From Plectrocnemia conspersa (lineage: Eukaryota > Arthropoda > Insecta > Trichoptera > Polycentropodidae), in contig VTFK01000006.1 of the NCBI GenBank assembly GCA_009617715.1, positions 2,108,001 to 2,172,000 of the forward strand: DNA of 64,000 bases. Direction: 5' to 3'. A model generated the notes under the pieces. It had not been told where the DNA came from. It was given only the letters and a program-made list of their open reading frames with translations, and searched no databases. Shown in pieces: positions 34,621 to 44,300 of this stretch (positions within the stretch are counted from its first letter, which is position 1; each line of letters starts with the position of its first letter). The position numbers and the translations under genes are program-made.

Positions 34621-36826
34621 ATGAGGTGTGTGGTGCACTTGGACGTGGATTGCTTCTACGCCCAAGTAGAAGCGCTGCGGCTGGGCCCCGCGGCTGAGGG
34701 CAGACCCATCGGCGTGCGTCAGAAGGGTCTGTTGGTCACGTGCGACTACCCGGCGCGCGCCAGGGGCTTGCGCAAGTGTATGCCGCTCAAAGAGGCACTG
34801 CGCCTCTGTCCTGAGCTGCTGGTGGCTCCGGGGGAGGACGTGCGCCCCTACAGACGCGCTTCGGACCGCATAGCCGTCGCTCTCGCCGCACTCGGCTGTC
34901 CGATTGAGAAACTGGGAATGGACGAAAGTTATCTCGATGCGACCGATTTGGCTCAGAAAGAGATCGGCACTTCGGCAACGTTCGAGTGTAGACTCGGGTG
35001 CCCTCCGGGAGCTCACGCGCTGATCGCGGCCGGCGCGAAGGTCGCCGAACGAGCTCGAGCCACGGTGCTCGCCGAAACTGGGCTCAAGTGCAGCGCTGGC
35101 ATTGCGCATAATAAAACTCTGGCAAAGCTAGCCGGCGCGCTGAAGAAGCCCAACGCTCAGACGTGCGTTTTTCCGTGCGACGCTGCAGCGCTGATGGCGT
35201 CGCTGGACTCCTTAAAGATTGTGCCGGGCTTCGGCGCTAAGACAATAACCAAACTGAGTCAGGTTTAACTATTTTTTTTGATATATGTAGTTGTTGATTT
35301 GCTGAATTGTGTGTACTTTGGAGTACACACAATAGAGTACTAAAAGAACACGTACTCTATTTTCAAATAATATATACGAAGGGCAGTTTTTCATTGAAAT
35401 AATTCAGCTGATTTTTATAATTTGCAGATGTTGTGTCAAAATAAGATATGTTCTTTAGAACGAGGACATTTGTCGAAAATTTCTTGCTAGAAATTTAAAC
35501 AGTAGATCAATATCTTCTCTAACGATGTCGGCAGTCTTTTGTTGTTCAGGTTCTGCAATGGCTGTTTTGATGATGAGAAAATCAGCACCATATTTGTAGC
35601 GATGTTAGCACTTTTTAATTGTTCAATAAGCATTCCAATAATATTTTTTTATTGCATCGGTTCCATAAAAAAATTTCTTGGCTGATTGGCACGATCATTG
35701 TTACATGAAAGCGGACTTCGTAAGATGTTAAAATAGCAACGGTTCGTCTCAACTGCTCTATTGCTTTTATGATTTTACTGTAGTAAGCGTCGAATACAAC
35801 ACCAATATTTGAATCGAAATACATTTACAAATAATTGACGTATCTATTGAGAACGATGAACAAAGTATAATCTTTGTTCCATACGACGCGATGCAGATGA
35901 TGATGTACGTACATCATCGTTGATGTACGTTACATTATCCTGATTCAGTTCAATATTGATAGATTCTATGTTATTATACTATTTTTCTTTTGTAGTATTT
36001 CGCATGCCAGCATTGTCAAATAGCGGTGTTGGGTATAGACTTGATTCATATTGTAGATATTACTTTAGATGATCGTCTAACCGAAAGAGTAGCAATGGAT
36101 CTACAGCAACTTTGCAGTAATTTACCTTGACTGGTCTGTTAACTGTAGAAAGTGGAAGAACTTTGTATGCTTGCTTTATTAATGAAGCATGCATTGTATC
36201 AGAAAGAAGCACCTTTATCCACTTACATCTTCAATAACTAAAGAGACCGACAATACTTACAGAATCCACTTGACACTGAGTGCTAACAATTTTTTTATTT
36301 TTTAATATTTCAGCTCGGAATTCATGACGCTGTCGAATTGCTATCAAAACCGACTTCAGACATCGAGAGAGCACTCGGTAAAGATATAACAATACGCCTG
36401 CGAGAGTTAGCAAGCGGATGCGACGATTCTCTAATCGTGCCGTCTCGCCGATCTCCCAATATAGGAGTTGAAGCGAGTTTCGAACCTTTGGATATGACGG
36501 CTGCAGAATCTCGTATACCCGAACTGGTCGACAGATTGCTTATCTTGCTCGAAGAAGATGGCCGTCGTCCAACAGGTGCCGCCGTAACGTGCAGAGGAAG
36601 TGACAGCCGTCGCCACAGTCGAAGAGGGGATTTGTTACCTTCGACTCTTCGATCGCGCGATAGCCTGGTTTCGTGTTTTGTAGAAATATTACGCAAAATC
36701 GTCGGACGCAAAGAAGGAACTAAACTCACCCTAATCGGTATCGCTTTTCTCAAGATGAGCGAAGAAGGCGAATCGATTCAAAAATCTAACAGCTATATTC
36801 ACGAAGATGATGATGACTTGTTGTGA
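34621..36826 (+). CDS. POLI: DNA polymerase iota (Y-family translesion polymerase)
   Basis: Two exons, 34621-35262 and 36314-36826, phase 0, 384 residues. The ATG at 34621 directly precedes the conserved HLDVDCFYAQVE palm motif; an in-frame extension upstream lacks an ATG. Metal ligands are visible: D8 in HLDVD, and D101-E102 in GMDESYLD. Fingers residues include RQKGLLVTCDYPAR. CSAGIAHNKTLAKLAGALKKPNAQT (33 residues before the exon end, palm/thumb) and VPGFGAKT (thumb helix-hairpin-helix) follow. Exon 2 carries the rest of the thumb and the little-finger domain (GRRPTGAAVTCR, LLPSTLRSRD) and ends in an acidic DEDDDD-like tail. There are no ubiquitin-binding motifs or other C-terminal regulatory region, so this is a core-only form compared with about 700 residues in vertebrates. 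Exon 1 is unusually GC-rich. AATAAA lies 26 bp past the stop. Confidence 0.88.
35430..36200 (-). pseudogene. Decayed TE-associated open frame in POLI intron
   Basis: Broken minus-strand frames read VAVDPLLLF, then YESSLYPTPLFDNAGMRNT, then SNIGVVFDAY and GADFLIIKTAIAE followed by DIDLLF. This order (LF-DxxGMR-KT...VVFDGY...GDADVLIV...EDTDLLVLL) recalls a multi-copy uncharacterised protein family that I associate with repeats in several invertebrate genomes. That identification is from memory and should be treated as tentative. Stops and frameshifts show that the copy is dead. It lies wholly within the 1.05-kb intron of POLI, antisense to it. Confidence 0.45.
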
Positions 36827-37159
36827 TTGAATGAAATGTTAAATAGTAATTCAATAAAAATGATGGAATTTAACGATAATAGTAAGAAAGACTATTTTGA
36901 TGCTAACTGTTCTTGTTTAAGATACAACAGAAACAGACAAAGAATATCCGTAAGAATCCATCTGATTACATTTTATTAATTCTTCAGTTATTTTATACGT
37001 ATATTAATTTAAATTATTTATATTGTTTTATGTAAATCTTGATACTGATAAAAGTTTATGTTTAAGGATTAAAAATCGTTGTTATTATTAACTACATTTA
37101 AACGAATAATCAAAATAAAAATATCCATCTTAGATTATTAAATATATAATATAATAATA

Positions 37160-38602
37160 TTATCTACATTTCCTTAACTTCATAATTTTTTTTAAAATAT
37201 CGCTTTGCTTTGTGGAAATGTCCAGATCTTCGTCGGATGAACTATCACTATCGGAAGAACTATCTTTTTTAATGTTTTTCTTTCTCTTTTTAACCTGTGG
37301 TTTTTCTTCGCTTTTATCGTCATCTGTTGATGTACTTTTACACAACGATGATGAATCTCTTTTTTTCTTCTTTGTCGGCGGTGGTTCGGGCGATGAAGGC
37401 TTCCTTTTACGTTTTTTAACACCGTTACTTTTAGAGTCCGAATCCGATGAGCAAGGTAATCTTGGTTTTGTACCATCAAAGTTTACTTGAGCCGGAGTTA
37501 TCTTTGTAGATGTTTTTTTTTCCTTTTCATCGTCCAACGGTTCGATACTGCAGCTATAAAAAGAAACGTGTAAGTATGGTTCTTGGTAATGTATAGGTAA
37601 TACATAATGGAATCAAAAAGCAATGATGAATTATGTGTTAATAAAATAGTACTTGTTAAGAATGTCAGTGCCACGCTCAGAAACCAATGGGTATGAACTT
37701 TCTGCTGTGTTTGGCCTTACCGGGTACAAAAGCAGCCGACAACGTTTTGCTACATAAATACGTTATAAAATTTAAACTGGTCATGTGTGAGCAATCGTTG
37801 GTCAGAGCCATTTATGTAAGGTATGATCCTCTTTTTAAATAGATTCGTTGCAGTTATTCATGGGGTATTCACGCTTTGATCAACGCTCGCTTGCTGCCAC
37901 TCACTCGCACCTAATCTGTTTAAATTTTAAAATGTATTTATGTTTTTAATTCATAAGTTATCACATTTCACGTGGCGAAAAAGACATGTAACAAGTGTTA
38001 ACACGACTTTCGCGTGTGCGTCCATTTGCTTCAGGGTATAATCGACCAGTACCCAAACTTTGTGTTTGATCAAAATTCAACACAAAAAAATGATGCAGTG
38101 ATTGCGATAAGATGTTGTATATTTACTTTTCATCGAGTTCGCCTCTAATATAGGGCAGAAGTCCGAACAGATCCAGTGTGACTATGGTGAAGAGTATGTT
38201 CTGCCCGATTTCGAGTTTATCGCCTAGCCAATCCGAGACAGCCTCCGTCGGTCTCGGTATCACTACGTTGAAAATCTTGTGAACTAAAACGCTGAGATGA
38301 GTGATGCATTTTTTGTTGATTACGCCTCGTAGTTTCACTCCGACTTCCGGTCTGAAGGCGTGAAAGTCGGCCTCTATGTCCAGTTGTATATCGGCACTGT
38401 CGTGCTTGATTAGTCCGCGGTCGTTGAGTATCTTGACGTTTTTGTAATCTAAAACGATTCCGTCCATATCCGAGTCGAATCGACCGAGTCTCATCTTGAG
38501 GTGGCGCACAAGCGCAGATTTCACGTCAGCCAAAGCGGCCGGCGGCAACTGTACAGTCAGTCGCCGCCGAACGATCTTCACTGCATCCACATCCATGTGC
38601 AT
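37160..38602 (-). CDS. POLR1F: RNA polymerase I subunit RPA43
   Basis: RPA43 pairs with RPA14/RRN3 in the Pol I stalk, where initiation factor RRN3 docks. Two exons: 38602-38127 and 37553-37160, phase 2, 289 residues. The ATG is the first after an in-frame TAG. Exon 1 holds the SHS2-like N-terminal domain (GRFDSDMDGIVLDYKNVKIL) and the OB-fold start (RPEVGVKLRGVINK, VHKIFNVVIPRP), the most conserved RPA43 signature. Exon 2 joins as ELDENCSIEPLDDE and then becomes a Lys/Ser-rich, acidic nuclear tail (KKRKRKPSSPEPPPTKKKK, SSSDSDSSSDEDLD), as in metazoan RPA43. The intron of 573 bp holds a family C repeat. It is tail to tail with POLI (333 bp). A second Lys-rich frame in the same tail is a shadow. 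Confidence 0.85.
37795..37920 (-). repeat. Dispersed repeat family C in RPA43 intron
   Basis: CATTTATGTAAGGT, ATTCGTTG and TTATTCATGGGGTATTCAC followed by a GCTCGCT..TCGCACCT end match, in inverse orientation, the copy at 59765-59885 in an mRpS5 intron. A weaker relative (GGTGCGAGCGAG, CAACGAAT) is at about 53865-53920 in an ATG2 intron. Confidence 0.6.
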
Positions 38603-39240
38603 GTCAACATCACACGTCTATTTGACAGTTCCAACGATGCTGCCATGCATCAAATATATACACCCCTCCCTTTCGGAAATATTCAGATAAAAATAATATT
38701 TATTTTTAAAACACGCATTAAATTTTATTTTGCGTTTTCAATAGTAAAACATTAGGTCTTATATTTAAAAAAAATTAAGCATAAAATTTTCTTTAAAAAT
38801 CCCATAAGCTAGATTGATAGTTATAAAAGACTAACTATTAGCTAAATAATTGTTCCAGCCGATAGTAGTCGACTGGAACAATTATTAATGCAAAGTATAT
38901 GCAGGACCATTTTTTTGATCCCTAAATTTGCATACAGAAATGTATGTAATTTAATAAAATACTATGAACGTTAACTTTCACGCGCCCATGTTATACCACC
39001 ATCAGAGAATTTCACAAGAGAGAGATGGTAGATTATATCGAGTTGCACAAGTGCGTGTAACTGAGCAAAAGAGCTATATATAGCAAGGTACTTCACGCTC
39101 TGACTCACTCTGACGTGCGCATTAAACGCCGTTTCAAACGTGCGGCAGTATTTGTTTGCCTGTCGTCGGAAGATTTGCGATGAAGTGTAGAATATTTGTT
39201 AAGTAAATTAAATATAAATTAGCTTTATTTTAAATCGTAT
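38603..39240. other. RPA43 promoter side and AT-rich spacer
   Basis: A head-to-head region. It includes a short family B piece near 38905-38970 (ATGTATGTAATTTAATAAAA) and a perfect inverted repeat around 38855-38885 (TAATTGTTCCAG ... CTGGAACAATTA). From 38985 to 39170 a moderately GC-rich segment precedes the piggyBac relic and may be its own 5' region. Confidence 0.4.
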
Positions 39241-40160
39241 TTATAGCGATAGCCGAAAGATATAATGATTCCGATGAGTCGGATCTTGAATTTGAAAGTG
39301 AATAATTTCTCTAGGATAACGTAAACGTGATTGAAATTTTCGAATCGGAATCAAACGAAGAATATTGGAATTACGAAGTATATACTTTTCACATTTACAT
39401 TTAAAATTATTATTTATTATATAAGCAGTAATCACAAATTTTCATTATTTATAGCTCATATTGAATATGTCATATTCATCAGAGTGTAATGATAACACGG
39501 AACATCTGTGTAATGTAAGTATAATATCAACATTTTGTTATGACAAAAAATATGACAAATATATATTATTTTGCAGGAATCTTTTCATATATCGAAGTCG
39601 GGGTATGTTTGGAACTCACGTCCTTTATTTTCGCCTTCAAATGATTCTATGTATGTGCATGAACCGTTTTTATTAAATGTATCAGGGCTGTGGAGTCGGA
39701 GTCGGAGTCGGAGTTGGAGTAGTGGAGTCGTGGTGTTTTGGCCGGAGTTGGAGTCGGAGTCGTGAAAAATGAGCGACTGCGAGCATTTTTTTAAATTATG
39801 AAATTTATGATTTTTTAATTGCGTAATAATGAATGTGTATAGCGTATGAATATTAAACGTGTAGAAAAACACCAAAAATACCTAATAAAATTAAACTTTT
39901 TTGAGTCGGAGTCGAAGTCGGAGTCGGAGTCGGAGTGGAGTCGTGTTGTTGGTAAATATCGGAATCGGAGTCGTGTTTTTTTTTAACGACTCCACAGCCC
40001 TGAAATGTATTGTTTTAAAAAATTCACACCGTTTTATTGCTCAGTATAAAAGTTCTTAACAAAAACAGACGTACGTGTAATATATGTTCTGGTAATAAAA
40101 TTACGCGGGTATCGTGTTTTGTTTGTCATAGAGTTATATGTCAAATATAATTAAGGTTTA
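39241..40160 (+). pseudogene. Decayed piggyBac-like element
   Basis: The left part is an acidic frame (RYNDSDESDLEFESE and IFESESNEEYWNYE), then HISKSGYVWNSRPLFSP at about 39585-39640, typical of a piggyBac N-terminal region. The right part at 40050-40150 reads LNKNRRTCNICSGNK and CFVCHRVICQ, the C-terminal cysteine-rich zinc-binding domain of piggyBac transposases. The catalytic middle is missing and a hAT-type MITE is inserted. Boundaries are approximate. Confidence 0.6.
39683..40002. mobile_element. hAT-type MITE with GGAGTC simple repeats
   Basis: The 320-bp element has terminal inverted repeats CAGGGCTGTGGAGTCG and CGACTCCACAGCCCTG, with an 8-bp target-site duplication AAATGTAT on both sides (39675-39682 and 40003-40010). 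That is diagnostic of the hAT superfamily. Both ends continue into (GGAGTC)n-like repeats. The interior is AT-rich and non-coding. Confidence 0.92.
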
Positions 40161-40374
40161 ATTTTTAAAAATATGTTTTTTATTATTTATTTTTTTTATA
40201 TTATTATTTGTAAAGAAAATATGTAAAATAAAATATTGTATGGAATTGCAAACGTTTAAGAAGCTGCACGTGTTTGACGTCGTCTCGTTTGAGTAGGTAA
40301 TGCGTTTGTGTGCATGCATAAACAGTGACAAAAAAGTCATGGTCTCGTTCTGAACTCGATTAAAAATATTTTGG

Positions 40375-41160
40375 TTTCTCGACAGTTAATGAAATCGAAA
40401 TATGAAAAAAAACGACTACTGACTGGCTAACCTTTCCTTCCTCTTCTGAAAAAAAAGCTGAAATGAAAGTCTTGAATCTATCACAAAAATATTTTTTTAA
40501 ATAAATCATTTCAATGAAATCATATCAAAATACAAATTTCCCGGGAGATATATATTTCAACCTGTGAAAATATAATACACATTTACATGCAATAAATAAA
40601 TTTTACATTGAATGCGTATTTTTCTGTAAATATAATTTTACCAAATACATTTTTACCGGTTGCTATATATTTCTACTATCGAAAATATAATTTAACGGAT
40701 AGATGCTAGTGAAATGATATGTTGCTTTATAAAGCCTATGAAACTCAATTTAACAATTTTGAATCGTCCATTTGCTGTTGAAATTCAAACCTACCCGACA
40801 CAAATTAACCAATTAACTTGACCTAATAGAAGTTGTAAAACTATTGAAATCTTAAATACAAATTAAGTCAACACATTTCTCAGGGGGAAATAAGCGGAAG
40901 AAGTACAGACAAACGTCGTATCTCGCATATTCATTCCTAGTTTGTCTGTATTTCGATATCACACTATGTCTTAAAAATAATATGGCTTTCCTTACCGATA
41001 GTACTACTACACATCCCTAAGGGACTTGTTTGAATTTGGTCAGAAAAATGCATGTCATTTAATAAAATACTATGAATTCTAATGAAATGGAAATATTAAA
41101 AAATATGATCACCGGCTAGTCAATTTTGGCCCACCCTCCTGGAAAAAATTAAACTGATGA
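40375..41160 (+). repeat. Dispersed repeat family B, long copy upstream of ATG2
   Basis: It parallels 5103-5905: AACGACTACTGACTGGCTAA, an ATATTTCAACC segment, GAAACTCAATTT, CAGACAAACGTCG and TTTCGATATCACACTATGTC. At 41005-41160 a second family B head follows directly. The repeat ends about 170 bp before the ATG2 start codon. Confidence 0.6.
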
Positions 41161-41242
41161 CTCTGTCTTCGTAATCCTGCTTCCGCCGCAGCCGGTGAAG
41201 GGTCATCCTTTTACATTCATTCCGATTCGAATTTGAAATCGC

Positions 41243-41257
41243 ACACTGGCAACACTG
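41243..41257 (+). promoter_or_regulatory. ACACTGGCAACACTG motif upstream of ATG2
   Basis: It lies 76 bp before the ATG2 ATG in a GC-richer unique segment (41170-41333) that is probably the 5'UTR and core promoter. It matches the POLI upstream motif at 14 of 15 bases. Confidence 0.45.
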
Positions 41258-41333
41258 ATCCGTCAGCCGTTCGTTGTTTTCGTATGAAGTCTGGGCGGGC
41301 GTCGCGGCGGTCGCTTTTGCGCCCCGCTACAAC

Positions 41334-44300
41334 ATGCCGTGGTACGCTCCGTGGTCGGACAGCATTAAGAAGCGCGCGTGTCGTTACCTGCTGCAGCGCT
41401 ACCTCGGCCAGTTCCTGGAGGAGAAGCTTACTCTCGACCAGCTCAGCGTGGACCTCTACGACGGCACGGGAGTCGTCGAGCGCTTGGCCCTCGACTGTCA
41501 GGCGAGTTCCCGTTCCTAATCAATTCTCATTTTTCAGTTCTACCGCTGCACGTGGTTCGGAGCGAACGTCCTTGTCTTTAGCACTGTTCTTTGTTTAGCG
41601 ACGCAATTAGCTTTGTACGACGACGACGACGCATTTTATCTCATTTTTTTCAATTCAATGTCAAAAATTATCAATTTGCCATTTATTATCTTATATAGCT
41701 TAAAAAGTTTTGTGAGTATTGAATTCATTGACAGAATTGATGAAAACAGTCATATAAAGCTAGTGCTGATACAATATAGGTACAATCGTAACTTTTAAAT
41801 CTCATCAAAGATATGAATCGATGCCAATTGCTTATTTATCAACAGAGTTGTATACTATGCATTTGTCATGTGGAGTAAGGGTAGGTTTACGGATTCTTGA
41901 TATTTGAAAGTGTTTTTTTAATTATGCAGAGCACTTAGTTAAAATTTTATTTTTTTATTCAGATTTTCTACTAACTGTAATATTTTTAAATATACTTAAT
42001 ATACGTACTTATTGCATTCATATTTGTGTTAGATGCAGAATTTTCTTCGAGGGATCTGAACGGTCAATTAATTTATTATAATAATTCAACTAGCATATTA
42101 CTTATTTGTAAAAAAAATGGAACGCAATTAATACAGTTGTGTAAATATTCTTTACGTGAGTCGTCATAACTAACGTTTTTTGTATGATATGATATATTTT
42201 TTAACTATAATAGAAAATAAAAATTATAATAAATTTGATCGTTCAATTACAAACTTAACGATGATTTTATTTTGTTATTAAAAACCTCTGCACCTCTCTT
42301 GACTACAAACTATAGTTTGTTGAAAATGATTTTAATACTATTTTCTTATTTCTATTCATGTAAATAACAAGTTGTTTTTTTTACTAGTATTATATATATA
42401 CTGATTAAACTATTGTTAAACATTTTAATAATGATACGACTGAAATGAGTATCAATTCTACGTGTGTTTCAAGTTATTTTATCGTGTATCGTATTTTATT
42501 TTTAGGCTTTGAACGAATTAGGCGAAACACAAGGATGGCCGTTCGAAATCGTCGACGGCTACGTGCAAGAAGTGAGCGTCACCATACCGTGGGCGACTAT
42601 ATTGAAAGACGACTCATACGTCCGAGTCAACGGCTTGAAAATAACTGTGCAGCCGAGGCAAAGATCAGAGGCGGCTGCCTCCATGTTCGAATCCATGTGG
42701 TCTTCGATGACTTCTTCCATGCAACTAGCTGCTGAATGTTTGAAACAAGAAGGCGACGAAAAGGCGGCGCCTCAGCCGGTCGAAGGCATAGAGCGATTCG
42801 CGCAAACCATAGATTCAAGTGAGCTTAATCGTGCAGCGATAATCAAACTATTTGCAGAAAATAATTATTCATATTTTATTTGCAGTACTTTGCCGGGTGA
42901 AAGTGAAATTTATAAACACGACCATCAGAATTGAGCATGTGCCAGTTGATAGCAAAACTGGTGTGGCACTGGAAATCAATATTAAAAAGTAATTCGATGA
43001 GCTTTATAATATTGAAGTGTTAGTCGTTCAATTGATATTTCATTGGTTTTCGTTTTAGTATTGATTATTTGGACGAAGCGGGAAGCGATCCCCCGTTAGA
43101 TTTATCAGCAACTGAGAAGAACAAAACGTACTTAATCTCCACGTTCACAACCAAGAGAGTCTCTTTTGAAGGCGTCACCTTTTATACAGACGAATTTCCC
43201 TCCGTGGCAAGAACTTTTTCACGCTCTATCATGGAAACGAACCAGAGCGTATATAATAAGGCAAGTAAGTTTTATTTACTGTATGTTTTAGTAAATATTA
43301 ATCAATTAGTGCCGATTGATTATTTGTGTGTTTGAATCATATTTGATTAAATGATCATATTTCAGTCTGGCGAAAGCCAATACTTTTCGTCGAACGAAGA
43401 GAGCTGTCCCAGTAAGGAAGATGTCAAAGAAAATGTTAATTCGTCGAATCCTATACCTTTTGCTCGGATATCCGGAAAGCAAGAGATGCGATTAAAGATG
43501 AAGCAGTCTGAGGAAGCTGTGGGACCTAAGGTCGACTTTCAACTCACTCTCGGTTCTATCACGGCCATATTGAGTCCGAGACAGTTTCACGTTTTGTTAG
43601 AACTCGTGAATGGACTATCGTCGCCTCATCTAGAAGACAATAGGTATAAAGATTGATTTGTCAATCGAAGATAAGATGCTAATTTGCACATATGTTTTTA
43701 GCAATGTTCCGTTGCGTGGCGCTTTATGTATGGAATCAAAACCGATGCAGAAGCACGATTTTGATAAAGTAGAGGCGCAGTTGACGGGTGAATTGGCTTC
43801 GTTGACCGGAGAGCACGGAATATCTTACTTACTTACCAAGAACAAATGGAGCACTGCCAATATAGGTATGATTGTGAATCATTATCATCGTTGAATCGTA
43901 TTTCATATTTATTTAATTTTGAAAAACAGATGACAGCGACCAAGAAGAAGAGAAGTTTTTACCGCTTGCGTCAAGGCACGATAAATTAATGACTGACAGC
44001 TTCGCATCCACTGGATCAATGACCAGTAGCATGACTTCAATCGCCAGCAGTTCGATATCAAATATCCCTCCGAACGGCAGGAGTGGCAGTCCTCGTGATT
44101 CGAGGCGTAAAAAAGGTAAGTCTTGAAATATTTAAGAATACAGTTTTCCGACATATCTGTTTTCATAGTAAAATTTAGTTAGCTTTACGGATTATTTTAT
44201 TTATACCGTCATTGTCATTGGTTTCTATAACAAAATTTGAAGTTTCTTCTTATTAACTTTAACGAATGGAAGAAAAGGCTTATTTAGGACAATGATTGTA

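Noticed and set aside
34513..35109. 198-codon minus-strand open frame
   Set aside because: It is the antisense shadow of the GC-rich POLI exon 1, whose plus-strand frame carries the catalytic motifs.
36322..36753. Minus-strand open frame over POLI exon 2
   Set aside because: It is an antisense shadow of the little-finger domain coding sequence.
37192..37490. Two extra frames over the RPA43 tail
   Set aside because: They are shadows of a Lys/Ser-rich low-complexity exon; only the frame continuing from RPA43 exon 1 makes sense.
41274..41333. Upstream in-frame ATG for ATG2 at 41274
   Set aside because: The family start is MPWYxPW at 41334; the 20-codon extension has no conserved features, though it remains possible.
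41233..41598. 121-codon Arg/Ser-rich frame over ATG2 exon 1
   Set aside because: Out of frame with the conserved chorein start; high GC keeps it open by chance.
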